A stretch of DNA of 64,000 bases from Hyphomicrobiales bacterium (GTDB taxonomy: Bacteria; Pseudomonadota; Alphaproteobacteria; Rhizobiales; Xanthobacteraceae): assembly GCA_017305535.1 (NCBI GenBank), contig JAFKKN010000003.1:480842-544841 (forward strand), written 5' to 3'. The notes beneath the pieces were generated by a model. The model made no database searches and was not told the DNA's origin. It was given only the letters and a program-made list of their open reading frames with translations. The translations under genes were made by a program, and so were the position numbers. Each line of letters opens with the position of its first letter. Position 1 is the stretch's first letter. This document shows positions 16,876 through 26,093 of the stretch, in pieces.

Positions 16876-17553
16876 TTATTGTAACGTCGCGAGCTTGCGG
16901 ACATCGATGGTGCGGAAAGCGGCCTGCACCGTGATCTCGTAGTGATCGGTTTGCAGAATGTCGGTGATGTTGCGGGGCCGATGCGTGACGACGTTAGTTC
17001 CTCCGGCAAGGCGCACGCTGTCGTAGATCAATCCTGCGCCGCCGCTGGCCCGGATCTGCTCGCCGAATGGCTGCGATGCCGCATAGCTATTGCTTGCGTA
17101 GATATCAGGACGCGAGGCTTGCTGTCCTCGGATATCGAGGTAGTCGCCGTGTAGGGTCGCGGCGTAAGCGCGGTAGCGCCGACTCATGGTGGCGACACCG
17201 CGCGCGACGGCTTCACGCCGCAGATGATGACCGACTTCCGTTGCCGCCGTGCGAATATGATCGGCCGCATACCATGCACCGAGATCAGGACCGTTGAATC
17301 GCATGCCACCCGGTGCCACATGAAGAAACGCGGCCATGACGATGCTGGCATTGGGTGAGCCATAGACCCATTCGTCTTGTGGCAGTCGGTTGATGCGCTC
17401 CGTCACCAGCCTGTCATTGGTCCAGCCGACCAACTCCATCACGGCCGAGAGGTCGGCGGCGGTTGCTACCGTATCGAACAGCCCGATCGGTGGAAATTGC
17501 GACGGGATCAGGCGATGAGCCGGTCGCGGAGCGATGGCGAATACATCGGTCAC
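16876..17553 (-). CDS. RES-domain toxin of a type II toxin-antitoxin pair
   Basis: A 225-residue protein with the RES domain. Known RES toxins (for example MbcT and ParT relatives) modify or break down NAD or modify proteins and halt growth. Visible traits: an early Arg in HRLIPSQFPP, a Glu in the segment LVTERINRLP, the segment GMRFNGPDLGAWYAAD typical of RES proteins, and a late Ser in SNSYAASQPFGEQIRASGG followed by GLIYDSVR. ATG 17553 overlaps the antitoxin stop (ATGA), so the two are translationally coupled. The toxin is second in the operon, as usual for this family. Sequence looks intact. Confidence 0.85.
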   Translation of the reverse strand: MTDVFAIAPRPAHRLIPSQFPPIGLFDTVATAADLSAVMELVGWTNDRLVTERINRLPQDEWVYGSPNASIVMAAFLHVAPGGMRFNGPDLGAWYAADHIRTAATEVGHHLRREAVARGVATMSRRYRAYAATLHGDYLDIRGQQASRPDIYASNSYAASQPFGEQIRASGGAGLIYDSVRLAGGTNVVTHRPRNITDILQTDHYEITVQAAFRTIDVRKLATLQ

Positions 17554-18083
17554 CGAAAGACGATCTCTGACTCATCGTAGGGTGTAAATGCTTCGTCGAT
17601 TGCGTTTGGCGGCATGTAGAGACCGCCGCGCGCGCCGTCGAGAAAGCGGCGCACCGTCAGCAGGCCATCTTGCGTGCCGGAAGTCAGGAGAGCGAGTGGG
17701 GGCTGCCCGCCGAAGACGGTGGTGCGGTGCGGCGTCCGCAGCCAGTCGACCCCGAGCCGTTCTTCCGCGAAGAGGATGCCGAGTGCCTGATGGATACCGA
17801 GTACCGCCGAGATTCGCACCAGCACGTCGACATCGAGTGTGAACGCACCATGTTCGCGCGCCTGCTTGCACCAGTTGTAATAGGTCGACCGTGACGGATA
17901 GCCGAGCAGTAGGCGGCGCTGTTCTTCCGTCAATCCCCAGAGATCGGCAATCGCCAGGAACGTCCTCAGGGCCGGCGCGCTGAGGCGGCGGCGATTGGAT
18001 GGCGTAAATCGGGAAATATCGATCTGGTGGGGGCCTTCCGCGATCGCATTCGCATATGGCCCTGGGATCTGGTCAGGCAACAT
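17550..18083 (-). CDS. Xre/MbcA/ParS-type antitoxin
   Basis: A 177-residue partner of the RES toxin. The N-terminal two thirds hold a helical Xre-like DNA-binding region (LSAPALRTFLAIADLW, EEQRRLLLGYPSRSTYYNW). The C-terminal third is the toxin-binding DUF2384-like segment (GGQPPLALLTSGTQDG, then LLTVRRFLDGARGG) that plugs the toxin active site in known complexes. ATG 18083 has agagg close upstream. Antitoxins of this type repress their own operon; an ATATAG-T-CTATAT palindrome lies about 25-37 bp upstream of the start. Confidence 0.85.
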   Translation of the reverse strand: MLPDQIPGPYANAIAEGPHQIDISRFTPSNRRRLSAPALRTFLAIADLWGLTEEQRRLLLGYPSRSTYYNWCKQAREHGAFTLDVDVLVRISAVLGIHQALGILFAEERLGVDWLRTPHRTTVFGGQPPLALLTSGTQDGLLTVRRFLDGARGGLYMPPNAIDEAFTPYDESEIVFR

Positions 18084-18107
18084 AACCTCTATCCTTTCCG
18101 AATATGG

Positions 18108-18120
18108 ATATAGTCTATAT
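18108..18120. promoter_or_regulatory. palindrome upstream of the RES/Xre operon, probable autoregulatory operator
   Basis: ATATAG (18108-18113), T, CTATAT (18115-18120): a perfect 6-1-6 palindrome in a local AT-rich patch inside GC-rich DNA. It lies 25 bp before the antitoxin ATG, where the -10 region would be, so binding would block transcription. Confidence 0.6.
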
Positions 18121-18197
18121 TTGGACTTTTTGCAATCGGACGGTAAAGCGAAAAATCGGACTTGAAAATGCCTTGAGGCCCGGGCCTATTGGCCGCG

Positions 18198-18566
18198 ATG
18201 GTCAGAATTGAACGCAATGCAGCAGGATTGGGATGGGGCGGGCGGTTAAGCCGGCTGCCGCTGGTTCTGTTGCTGACCATTGGCATGTTGTTCTCGCTGA
18301 TGCATTGCGCCGAATGTGGGCCGGCTTTCGCTGACGCCGGCGGTGCGCCGGCCGTAGCGAGCGACATCGGGCATGGTGCGGTACCCGATCATCCGGCCGC
18401 GCCCGCTCTTTGCCACAGCGGTCATTGTCTCTCCCACGTCACCGCCTCTCCGGGATTGGCCGTTATTGATCTGGCGGAGGCCATCCCAACCACACCGCTT
18501 GACGGTGAAGCCCAGGTGCCGACCTCATTCGCAGGTCTCGGCCTGTTCAAACCCCCTCGAGTCTGA
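18198..18566 (+). CDS. small His/Cys-containing membrane or exported protein upstream of a metal efflux pair
   Basis: A 122-residue protein of no family I recognise. ATG 18198 is chosen; a TTG at 18189 is also in frame. One hydrophobic segment covers about residues 19-36. After it come clustered Cys and His residues (LMHCAECGP; GHGAVPDHPAAPALCHSGHC; then LSHV), which suit metal binding. It is followed after 124 bp by the adaptor and pump of a heavy-metal RND system on the same strand. By position and residues, a periplasmic metal-binding accessory is a fair inference. It is too short to be an outer membrane channel. Confidence 0.6.
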   Translation: MVRIERNAAGLGWGGRLSRLPLVLLLTIGMLFSLMHCAECGPAFADAGGAPAVASDIGHGAVPDHPAAPALCHSGHCLSHVTASPGLAVIDLAEAIPTTPLDGEAQVPTSFAGLGLFKPPRV

Positions 18567-18690
18567 TCGTCGCGCGTCCCAACGGATGCGCGTGTCTTCC
18601 GTTGCTGCCATGGGTTGCGCGAGCGTTGTCGCGCGCCCGCGCGGCTTGATGAACTGACGGGCCGACGACGCCCGTTTCGGAACGCATGTC

Positions 18691-19842
18691 ATGATCAGAT
18701 CGAGACTACTGGCGGCGGCGCTATGGCTTGCCGCTGTTCTTCCTGCCGTTGCGTTGGACACGCAATCCGATGCGCATCACCAAGACGTCAAACTGAGCGA
18801 CCGTCAGGTCGAGGCAGGCCGCTTTGCCGTCGCCCCGGTCAGTGGCGGCACGATCGGCAGGCACATTACTGTGCCGGGCTCAATCGTGCCGAACGGCGAT
18901 CGGATCGCGCGTGTCGCGGTGCGCTTGCTGGGCACGGTAGCCGAACTGCGGAAACGAGTCGGAGATCCGGTCCAAGCCGGTGAAGTGATCGCTGTGATTG
19001 AAAGTCGCGAAGTGGCCGACGCCAAGAGCGATTATCTTGGTGCGCGGCTGTTGTTCGAATTGCAGCAGAAGCTGTTCAATCGTTCGAAGACTCTGTTCGA
19101 GGGCAAAGTCGTCAGCGAGAATGAATATCTTCGCGCCGAAGTCACCTTCCAGGATGCGCGCGTCAAGTACGAGGCGGCGCGGCAGAAGCTGTTCGCGCTG
19201 AGCCTGACGGCACAGCAGATCGAGGCTCTGCCGCAACAGCCCGGCGAGACGCTGCGTTTGCAGGAATTGCGAGCGCCGATCGCCGGCCGTGTTGCCGAAC
19301 GACGTGTCGAGGTCGGATCGCTGGTTGGCCGCGAAGGTCAGGAAAGCGAGTTGTTCGTCATCATCGATCAAAGCGTGGTTTGGGCAGATCTTACGATTCT
19401 GTCGTCAGATCTGCCAAAGGTCAGCGTTGGGCAGCATATCACAATAGCCTCCGAGACCAGCAGCGAGACGTCTCCGGCCACGGTACTGTCAATCAGCCCC
19501 ATCCTCGACAAGGATACCCGAGCGGCTCGCGTCGTGGTGTCGATTGATAATGCCGCAGGACATTGGCGACCCGGTGCCTTTGTCACCGCACAGATTCCGT
19601 TCGAGCAGAGCGAAGCGCCGATTGTTATCCCGGCCTCCGCGCTTCAGACGCTGGAGGGTCAGTCCTCGGTTTTTGTTCGCACCCCGGAAGGCTTCACGGC
19701 GCGAGCGGTTTCGCTCGGCCGACAAGATAGTGGGCGTGTAGAGATCACGACTGGCCTTGTCGTGGGCGAACACATTGCCACCGCCAATACCTTTGTTCTC
19801 AAGGCTGATCTCGGCAAGTCCGCGATCGAGCACCAGCACTGA
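18691..19842 (+). CDS. heavy-metal RND efflux periplasmic adaptor (CzcB/CusB-like)
   Basis: A 383-residue membrane fusion protein. ATG 18691 begins a signal peptide of about 21 residues (cleavage after AVA). A short His pair (DAHHQD) follows. The usual adaptor order is visible: beta-barrel/lipoyl half (VRLLGTVAELRKRVGDPVQAG), a long helical hairpin about residues 105-170, the second lipoyl half (LRAPIAGRVAERRVEVGSLV), a beta-barrel domain and a membrane-proximal domain (RVEITTGLVVGEHIATA). It links the RND pump to an outer membrane channel and may pass metal to the pump. The pump gene starts 11 bp downstream. No outer membrane factor gene is in the cluster. Confidence 0.88.
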   Translation: MIRSRLLAAALWLAAVLPAVALDTQSDAHHQDVKLSDRQVEAGRFAVAPVSGGTIGRHITVPGSIVPNGDRIARVAVRLLGTVAELRKRVGDPVQAGEVIAVIESREVADAKSDYLGARLLFELQQKLFNRSKTLFEGKVVSENEYLRAEVTFQDARVKYEAARQKLFALSLTAQQIEALPQQPGETLRLQELRAPIAGRVAERRVEVGSLVGREGQESELFVIIDQSVVWADLTILSSDLPKVSVGQHITIASETSSETSPATVLSISPILDKDTRAARVVVSIDNAAGHWRPGAFVTAQIPFEQSEAPIVIPASALQTLEGQSSVFVRTPEGFTARAVSLGRQDSGRVEITTGLVVGEHIATANTFVLKADLGKSAIEHQH

Positions 19843-19853
19843 GGCGCACAATC

Positions 19854-22800
19854 ATGATCGGTTCTATTGTTGCGCTCTCGATCCGTTATCGCTGGGTTGT
19901 CGTTGTGCTTGCCCTGATTGTGGTCGGTTTCGGTTGGTGGTCGCTGTTACGGTTGCCGATCGACGCCGTGCCCGACATCACCAATCGGCAGGTGCAGGTC
20001 AATACGACAGCGTTTGCATTGTCGCCGGTCGAAATCGAGAAACAGGTCACCGCGCGAATTGAACTGGCGCTAACCGGGATTCCCGGACTCGATCACACCC
20101 GCTCCCTGTCGCGCAACGGCTTCTCACAAGTCACCGCGATCTTCTCCGATGCCACCGATATCTATTTCGCGCGTCAGCAGGTGATGGAGCGGCTGCTCGA
20201 GCTGCGCGCCAATCTGCCGCCCGGAGTCGATCCACGGATGGGGCCGGTCTCCACCGGCCTCGGCGAGGTTTATATGTGGTCCGTTGGATTCTCGGGCGCG
20301 AGCCGGAAGGCTGGCGTCTTTGTGACACCCGACGGACATTCCTTGCAGTCGGCGATCGAGCGCGGGGCATATCTGCGAACGGTGCAGGACTGGATCGTCC
20401 GTCCGCAGGTCAAGAGCGTCGTTGGCGTCGCGGGTGTGGATTCCATCGGTGGCGAGGTGAAGCAGTTCCACGTGCAACCTTCACCGGCGCGATTGATCGG
20501 GTTCGGCCTGTCATTCGCGGAGGTGGTCAAGGCCATCGAGGCGAACAACACCAGCCGTGGCGCCAGCGTTATCGAGCGCAACGGCGAGGGAATCGCCGTG
20601 CGTTCCGGCGGACGGTTGGAGAGTCTCGATGAAATCGGCGATGTCGTCATCAGCACGCGCGGCGGTGTACCGGTGCGGGTACGCGACGTTGCGGACCTCA
20701 ACATCGGTGGCGAGATCCGCACTGGCAGTGCCAGCGTCGATGGCGAGGAGGCAGTGATCGGTACTGCCCTGATGCTGGTCGGCAGCAACAGCCGAACCGT
20801 AGCCGCGTTGGTCGATGCGAAAATCGATGACATCCGGCGTTTGCTGCCGGACGGCATTGAAATCAAGACGCTGCTCGATCGTACTGAACTGGTCGATGCC
20901 ACCATTGTAACCGTAAGCACCAATCTGGGCGAAGGTGCATTGTTGGTCATCGCGATCCTGTTCCTGATGCTCGGAAATATCCGCGCAGCGCTGATTGCTG
21001 CGTTGGTCATTCCGATCACGATGCTGATGACGGCGGCCGGAATGCTGCGATGGGGCATCAGCGCCAATCTGATGAGTCTCGGCGCGCTGGATTTCGGTCT
21101 GATTGTCGACGGTGCAATCATCCTGTGTGAAAACGCAATACGTCGTCTCGCCGAACGGCAAAGCGAGAGGGAGAGGGTTCTTTCGCCCGCCGAACGGCTG
21201 CAAACGATTCAGGATGCAGCGAGGGAAATGATTGCACCAACCGTCTATGGGCAGGCAATCATCATTCTGGTCTATGTGCCGCTACTTTCCTTCACCGGTA
21301 CTGAAGGCAAGATTTTCGAGCCGATGGCACTGACCGTAGTGCTGGCGTTGGTATTCGCCTTTATCCTGTCACTGACCTTTGTGCCGGCAATGATCGCTAT
21401 TCTCCTCACCGGGCCGGTTCGTGAAGGCGACAATATTGCGATCCGATGGCTGAAGGCGATCTATGCTCCAGCCTTGAAAACGGCGCTCAAGCACCCAGTC
21501 TTCGTGATGGCGGGAACGGGAACGTTGATCGTGCTGGCGGTGGTTCTATTTGCACGGCTGGGCCAGGACTTCATCCCTCGTCTCGATGAGAACAATCTCG
21601 CCATGCACGCCTTACGAATTCCCAGCACGGGCTTGACGCAATCGCAGGCCATGCAACTGGATATCGAACGGGCCGTAGTCAAGCTGCCGCAGGTAGCCAC
21701 GGTGTTTTCGAAGACCGGAACTGCGGAAGTCGCGTCCGATCCGATGCCGCAAAACGCATCGGATACCTTCGTCATTCTGAAACCTCGCTCGCAATGGCCA
21801 GATCCGAAGCTCGACAAGACCGCGTTGTTGGCGCAAATCGAAGAGGTGGTGAATGAATTGCCGGGCAACCAGTATGAATTCACCCAGCCGATCGAAATGC
21901 GGTTCAACGAACTGATCGCTGGCGTGCGAGGGGATATCGCGATCAAGCTGTTTGGCGATGACATGGATACGTTACGTCGAACGGCGGATCGGATCGCTGA
22001 ATTGGCTCGCGGCGTAAAGGGGGCGGCGGATATCAAGGTTGAACAGGTCTCGGGCCTTTCGGTTCTCGAAATCAACGTCGATAAAAGCGCGATCGGGCGG
22101 CGTGGTCTGACATTGGCCGCGGTTCAGGATGTGATAGGAACAGCCATCGGCGGTCGACATGCGGGGCTCATTTTCGAAGGCGACCGCAATTTCGAGATTA
22201 TCGTCAAGCTACCCGAATCCGTTCGCAACGACCCGGAGGCGTTGCGGCGAATTCCAGTTTCCTTGCCATCGGCTGCGGCGACGGCCCCGACCGTGCCGTT
22301 GGGTGAGTTAGCGACATTTCGTTTCAGCGATCAACCAAGCCAGATTAGCCGGGAGAACGGCAAGCGACGCATCGTGATTAGCGCTAACGTTCGTGATCGC
22401 GATCTTGCATCCGTCGTCGGCGATATTCGTTCGCGGGTCGATGCCGAGGTGAAATTGCCACCGGGTTATTGGCTGGCATGGGGTGGACAGTTCGAAAATC
22501 TGGCGAAAGCTCGCGAACGGTTGATGATTGTGGTACCGGTCTGCTTCGCCATCATTCTGCTTCTCCTGATCAGTGCGTTGGGAACGCCGCGCGATGCGTT
22601 GCTCGTGTTCAGCGTTGTACCGCTTGCATTGACGGGAGGCGTCATCACGTTGTGGCTGCGTGGCCTACCGTTCTCGATATCGGCCGCGGTAGGTTTTATC
22701 GCACTGTCAGGAATCGCGGTGCTGAATGGGTTGGTGATGCTGACCTTCATCAAGCAGTTGATCGCTGAGGGGTACGACCGTTATGACGCGATCATGACTG

Positions 22801-23039
22801 GAGCGATCGTTCGTCTGCGACCCGTCGCCATGACGGCGCTTGTCGCGTCGTTTGGTTTCGTACCAATGGCGCTGGCGACGGGCACCGGCGCTGAGGTTCA
22901 ACGTCCCATCGCGACGGTTGTGATCGGCGGATTGGTCAGCGCGACCGTGCTGACACTATTCGTGCTGCCAACACTCTATGCGATTTTCGGACGTGGGACG
23001 CCCATGGACGTCGAGCGATCGACACCATCACGCCCATGA
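19854..23039 (+). CDS. heavy-metal RND efflux pump (CzcA/CnrA-like)
   Basis: A 1061-residue proton-driven inner-membrane pump of the HME-RND family, of normal length. The transmembrane motif reads DFGLIVDGAIILCEN with Asp413, Asp419 and Glu426. This is the HME1/HME2 pattern (cobalt, zinc, cadmium, nickel) and not the copper/silver CusA pattern, so a divalent-cation substrate is likely (inference). Other family marks: IDAVPDITNRQVQVNT near residue 45, IPITMLMTAAGM near 385, and a repeated second half (LALTGGVITLWLRG; AVGFIALSGIAVLNGL). ATG 19854 is 11 bp after the adaptor. No CzcC-type outer membrane gene and no regulator gene is adjacent. Confidence 0.92.
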   Translation: MIGSIVALSIRYRWVVVVLALIVVGFGWWSLLRLPIDAVPDITNRQVQVNTTAFALSPVEIEKQVTARIELALTGIPGLDHTRSLSRNGFSQVTAIFSDATDIYFARQQVMERLLELRANLPPGVDPRMGPVSTGLGEVYMWSVGFSGASRKAGVFVTPDGHSLQSAIERGAYLRTVQDWIVRPQVKSVVGVAGVDSIGGEVKQFHVQPSPARLIGFGLSFAEVVKAIEANNTSRGASVIERNGEGIAVRSGGRLESLDEIGDVVISTRGGVPVRVRDVADLNIGGEIRTGSASVDGEEAVIGTALMLVGSNSRTVAALVDAKIDDIRRLLPDGIEIKTLLDRTELVDATIVTVSTNLGEGALLVIAILFLMLGNIRAALIAALVIPITMLMTAAGMLRWGISANLMSLGALDFGLIVDGAIILCENAIRRLAERQSERERVLSPAERLQTIQDAAREMIAPTVYGQAIIILVYVPLLSFTGTEGKIFEPMALTVVLALVFAFILSLTFVPAMIAILLTGPVREGDNIAIRWLKAIYAPALKTALKHPVFVMAGTGTLIVLAVVLFARLGQDFIPRLDENNLAMHALRIPSTGLTQSQAMQLDIERAVVKLPQVATVFSKTGTAEVASDPMPQNASDTFVILKPRSQWPDPKLDKTALLAQIEEVVNELPGNQYEFTQPIEMRFNELIAGVRGDIAIKLFGDDMDTLRRTADRIAELARGVKGAADIKVEQVSGLSVLEINVDKSAIGRRGLTLAAVQDVIGTAIGGRHAGLIFEGDRNFEIIVKLPESVRNDPEALRRIPVSLPSAAATAPTVPLGELATFRFSDQPSQISRENGKRRIVISANVRDRDLASVVGDIRSRVDAEVKLPPGYWLAWGGQFENLAKARERLMIVVPVCFAIILLLLISALGTPRDALLVFSVVPLALTGGVITLWLRGLPFSISAAVGFIALSGIAVLNGLVMLTFIKQLIAEGYDRYDAIMTGAIVRLRPVAMTALVASFGFVPMALATGTGAEVQRPIATVVIGGLVSATVLTLFVLPTLYAIFGRGTPMDVERSTPSRP

Positions 23040-23045
23040 CTAAAA

Positions 23046-23069
23046 GTGGCCGGCTCCATAGCCGGCCAC
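23046..23069 (-). terminator. terminator hairpin of the DUF3309 gene (may also serve the pump gene)
   Basis: A perfect 10-bp stem gtggccggct (23046-23055) / agccggccac (23060-23069) with loop ccat. On the minus strand it is followed by TTTT, which fits the small minus-strand gene ending at 23194. It also sits 6 bp after the pump stop on the plus strand, where no T-run follows. Confidence 0.75.
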
Positions 23070-23193
23070 CGCTACCGCTTCTTTCTGATCGTTGGGTGGA
23101 GTTGAAAGCGTTGTTTCTGGGCACTTGCGTTACAGACAGCGCCGAGACGCATTCGGCATAGCGTGCCGTTCCCGCTCCGTGCGCTACGCCGGC

Positions 23194-23358
23194 CTAAATC
23201 TTCCCTAACAGCAACAGAATCAGCAGAATAACGATAACAAGGCCAAGGCCGCCGCCGCCATAATAGCCGGTGCCATAAAATGATCCGCCACCAATGCCGC
23301 TGAAGCCTCCCAACAATGCGATCACCAGAATGATCAGAATAATCGTACCGATCGACAT
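23194..23358 (-). CDS. DUF3309-type small membrane protein, 54 residues
   Basis: A very short gene read directly from the minus strand: ATG at 23358, an excellent ribosome site (gaggagg, 23365-23371 on the complement) and a stop at 23194-23196. The protein has a hydrophobic N-terminal stretch (MSIGTIILIILVIALL), a glycine/tyrosine-rich middle (GTGYYGGGG) and a second hydrophobic end (LGLVIVILLILLLLGKI). This is the build of DUF3309 proteins, which are around 50 residues, common in Rhizobiales and of unknown function. The codon use and the strong site make it a credible gene despite its size. A hairpin with TTTT lies downstream at 23046-23069. Confidence 0.85.
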   Translation of the reverse strand: MSIGTIILIILVIALLGGFSGIGGGSFYGTGYYGGGGLGLVIVILLILLLLGKI

Positions 23359-23517
23359 AGAAAATCCTCCTCAGCCCGGCGTGCCGAAATGCACATGTTC
23401 AGGGAGAAAACAATTTCGCGTCGGTTCGGTTCCTTCCTCCGGATATGGCTTTCAACCAGCGGCGGTTATCACTATGCATTGCCTTCAATAACTTCCATCA
23501 TCTTCAAAGGAGGCGTT

Positions 23518-23838
23518 ATGTCTGCGCCGTTGATCGTTTCAATCCCGCATCGGTTGGGTCGCGAGGAAGCGCGCCGGAGGCTGGAAACCGGTTTGACACG
23601 CGCGGCATCGCGCGTTCCGGCCTTGAGCATCGACGAAGAGCGCTGGGATGGAGATCGCATGACCTTTCGTGTCCGCGCATTGGGGCAGGCTGTGTCCGGA
23701 CTCGTCGATGTCGCGGAAGACAACGTTCGGCTCGAAGTGACCTTGCCATGGCTGCTGCAACGCTTCGCGGATGTGGCGCAGAAAGCAATCCAGCAGAGCG
23801 GCCGGCTGCTGCTGGAGAAGCCGACCGTAAACCGGTGA
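23518..23838 (+). CDS. polyhydroxyalkanoate granule-associated (PHA_gran_rgn) family protein
   Basis: A 106-residue protein resembling the small family annotated as polyhydroxyalkanoic acid system protein. ATG 23518 is preceded by aaaggagg (23506-23513); the frame is open to 23389 without a site. It begins APLIVSIPHRLGREEARRRLE, has a conserved middle (RWDGDRMTFRVRALGQAVSG) and ends with an amphipathic region (LPWLLQRFADVAQKAIQ). The link to PHA is by family name only; no phaC or phasin gene is nearby. A terminator with T5 follows at 23954-23990. Confidence 0.75.
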   Translation: MSAPLIVSIPHRLGREEARRRLETGLTRAASRVPALSIDEERWDGDRMTFRVRALGQAVSGLVDVAEDNVRLEVTLPWLLQRFADVAQKAIQQSGRLLLEKPTVNR

Positions 23839-23953
23839 TGCGGTGATGCCTGTGAAAAGTCGCTGATTGTGCTTGTCAGTGGGGAATCTCAGGCAATATC
23901 GTTCGGCCGCGGGGGGAGGGAACCGAACTTTTGAGTCGGCACGACATCCGCGG

Positions 23954-23990
23954 GGCCGTCCGGCCAACGTCGATCCCGGACGGCCTTTTT
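23954..23990 (+). terminator. rho-independent terminator after the PHA-family gene
   Basis: A perfect 10-bp stem ggccgtccgg (23954-23963) / ccggacggcc (23976-23985), 12-nt loop, then TTTTT (23986-23990) on the plus strand. It lies between this gene and the convergent glgX end. Confidence 0.9.
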
Positions 23991-24017
23991 CATGCGCCGA
24001 GTATGGCGCATGCGTCG

Positions 24018-26093
24018 TTATTCCAAACCAGCAAAGGCCAGCACAGACCGCGCCGCGGCGTTTGTTTCGCTCCCGGAAGAAAATTCGGCGGACGATTGGG
24101 TATCCTCGGCCGTATTCAGGAGTTGCCGCCAGGATTTGTATTCAGGCCACCTTGGCAGGTGGAATGCGATGTTCTCCGACGCGGCGTTGAGCACAATAAA
24201 AATGGGAGCGGAACTGGTTTCGACCGGTCCCAGCACATAGGCCAGAAATCGGCTTTCGGGAAAATTCCAATCCTCCGGGGTCATTTCGTTGGCTTGCGGC
24301 GTGAGCCATAGCGCGCCGTAGCTGCCATCGGCGCGGCGTCCATCGACCCAATCTTGCGATCGAAGTTGTGGAAAGTCGCGGCGAATGGTTGCGAGGTGGC
24401 CGATGAAGTTCGTTATGTCATCGCCATCGCGACCCAAGCCATCCCAATTGATCCATCCGATTTCGTTATCCTGACAATAAGCGTTGTTGCTTCCATTCTG
24501 CGAATTTGCGACCTCGTCGCCGGCAAGGATCAGCGGCACGCCCTGAGCTAAAAAAAGGCAGGCGAATTGGTTTTTTCGAAGCCTGCGGCGTAGCGCCACG
24601 ATCGTGGTATCGTCGGTTGGACCTTCGTGACCGCAATTGTTGCTGTGATTGTCATCAGAGCCGTCGCGGTTGTCTTCCCCGTTCGCCTCGTTGTGCTTTT
24701 CGCTGTAACTGAATAGGTCTTGCAGCGTAAAGCCGTCGTGGACGGTGACATGATTGATACCGGCGCGCGTCTTACGGCCGTCGTGATTAAAGGTATCCGA
24801 TGAGCCGGTCATGCGCTTGCTGACGTCTCCGATCAGACCCGCTTCGCCTGACCAGAAGCGTCGCAGTGTGCTGCGATACTTGTCGTTCCATTCTGACCAT
24901 TGCGAAGGGAATGCGCCGACCTGGTAACCGCCGATCCCGACGTCCCACGGTTCAGCAACCAGTTTGACGGAGGCCAGAGCGGGATCTTGCCGTATTGTTG
25001 TGAAGAAACCACTGCCGCGATCGAAGCCGTTGACGCCGCGCCCTAAAGTGGTGGCGAGATCGAAGCGGAATCCATCGACGTGGCAGACCTCGACCCAGTA
25101 ACGCAGCGAATCCATCACCATTTGTAAAACACGTGGGTGCGTCAGATTGAGTGAATTTCCGGTTCCGGTGAAATCGTTGTAGAAGCGGGGATTATCCGGT
25201 GTCAGCCAGTAATATGATGTGTTGTCGATGCCACGAAATGACAGCGTCGGTCCGAGATGATTGCCTTCGGCGGTATGGTTGTAGACGACATCGAGCAATA
25301 CTTCGATGCCAGCGTCATGCAGTCTTGCCACGGTGGTTCGAAAGGCGTCGAGCGGATTATCCGGCCCATAACGTGCTTCAGGGGCGAAAAACGATAGCGA
25401 ATTATAACCCCAATAGTTGCTCAGCTTCATTTCGATCAGTCGTCGATCGTCGACAAAGCCGTGAATCGGCAGCAACTCAATGGCAGTCACACCCATCAGC
25501 TTGAGATGATGGATCATGTTCGGCGCAGCCAGGCCGCGATATGTGCCGCGCAGGCCAGGCGCGACGTCTTCGCGGGTCTGCGTCAACCCTTTGATATGCG
25601 CTTCATAGATGATGCTGTCTTCCCAGGCGATGTTGGGGCGAATTTCCCTGCGCCCCCAGTTGAATGCTTCGTCGACCACGACGGCCTTTGGAACGCCGCG
25701 CGCGTTGTCACGGCGATCGAACGAGAGGTCTTCGCGCGCGCTGCCGGTGCGATAGGCAAAATGAGCGTCGCTCCAGACCAGCCGGCCAGCGAGGCGCCGC
25801 GCATAAGGATCGCGCAGCAATTTATAGGGATTGAAACGGAAACCATGTTCCGGATCGTAACGGCCATGGACGCGATAGCCATAAAGCTGCCCCGGTGAAA
25901 CGTCATTGAGATAGCCGTGCCAGACGTCTTCGGTACGTTCCGGTAGCGTGATGCGTTCCAGTTCGCGGCGGCCCTGATTATCGAACAGGCACAGTTCAAC
26001 CTTCTCCGCATTGGCGGAGAACAGGGCGAAGTTGGTGCCGCGCCCGTCCCAGGTCGAACCCAGCGGATGCGGCGTGCCGGCACTCAGTCGCAT
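24018..26093 (-). CDS. glgX: glycogen debranching enzyme (isoamylase type)
   Basis: A 691-residue GH13 enzyme that hydrolyses alpha-1,6 branches in glycogen or limit dextrins. The N-terminal CBM48-like domain starts at [20 protein letters not shown]. Catalytic motifs: [13 protein letters not shown], the nucleophile in [13 protein letters not shown], the acid/base in [10 protein letters not shown], and [14 protein letters not shown] with the third acidic site. The length matches GlgX/TreX. ATG 26093 overlaps the glgB stop by 10 bp, so it is the last gene of the minus-strand operon glgE, treS-mak, glgB, glgX. It releases short chains that MalQ (encoded at 33708) can rework. Confidence 0.95.
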   Translation of the reverse strand: MRLSAGTPHPLGSTWDGRGTNFALFSANAEKVELCLFDNQGRRELERITLPERTEDVWHGYLNDVSPGQLYGYRVHGRYDPEHGFRFNPYKLLRDPYARRLAGRLVWSDAHFAYRTGSAREDLSFDRRDNARGVPKAVVVDEAFNWGRREIRPNIAWEDSIIYEAHIKGLTQTREDVAPGLRGTYRGLAAPNMIHHLKLMGVTAIELLPIHGFVDDRRLIEMKLSNYWGYNSLSFFAPEARYGPDNPLDAFRTTVARLHDAGIEVLLDVVYNHTAEGNHLGPTLSFRGIDNTSYYWLTPDNPRFYNDFTGTGNSLNLTHPRVLQMVMDSLRYWVEVCHVDGFRFDLATTLGRGVNGFDRGSGFFTTIRQDPALASVKLVAEPWDVGIGGYQVGAFPSQWSEWNDKYRSTLRRFWSGEAGLIGDVSKRMTGSSDTFNHDGRKTRAGINHVTVHDGFTLQDLFSYSEKHNEANGEDNRDGSDDNHSNNCGHEGPTDDTTIVALRRRLRKNQFACLFLAQGVPLILAGDEVANSQNGSNNAYCQDNEIGWINWDGLGRDGDDITNFIGHLATIRRDFPQLRSQDWVDGRRADGSYGALWLTPQANEMTPEDWNFPESRFLAYVLGPVETSSAPIFIVLNAASENIAFHLPRWPEYKSWRQLLNTAEDTQSSAEFSSGSETNAAARSVLAFAGLE

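Noticed and set aside
19854..23039. The RND pump as a copper/silver CusA
   Set aside because: The transmembrane motif is DFGLIVDG...CEN with two Asp and one Glu, as in the CzcA/CnrA groups, not the CusA pattern.
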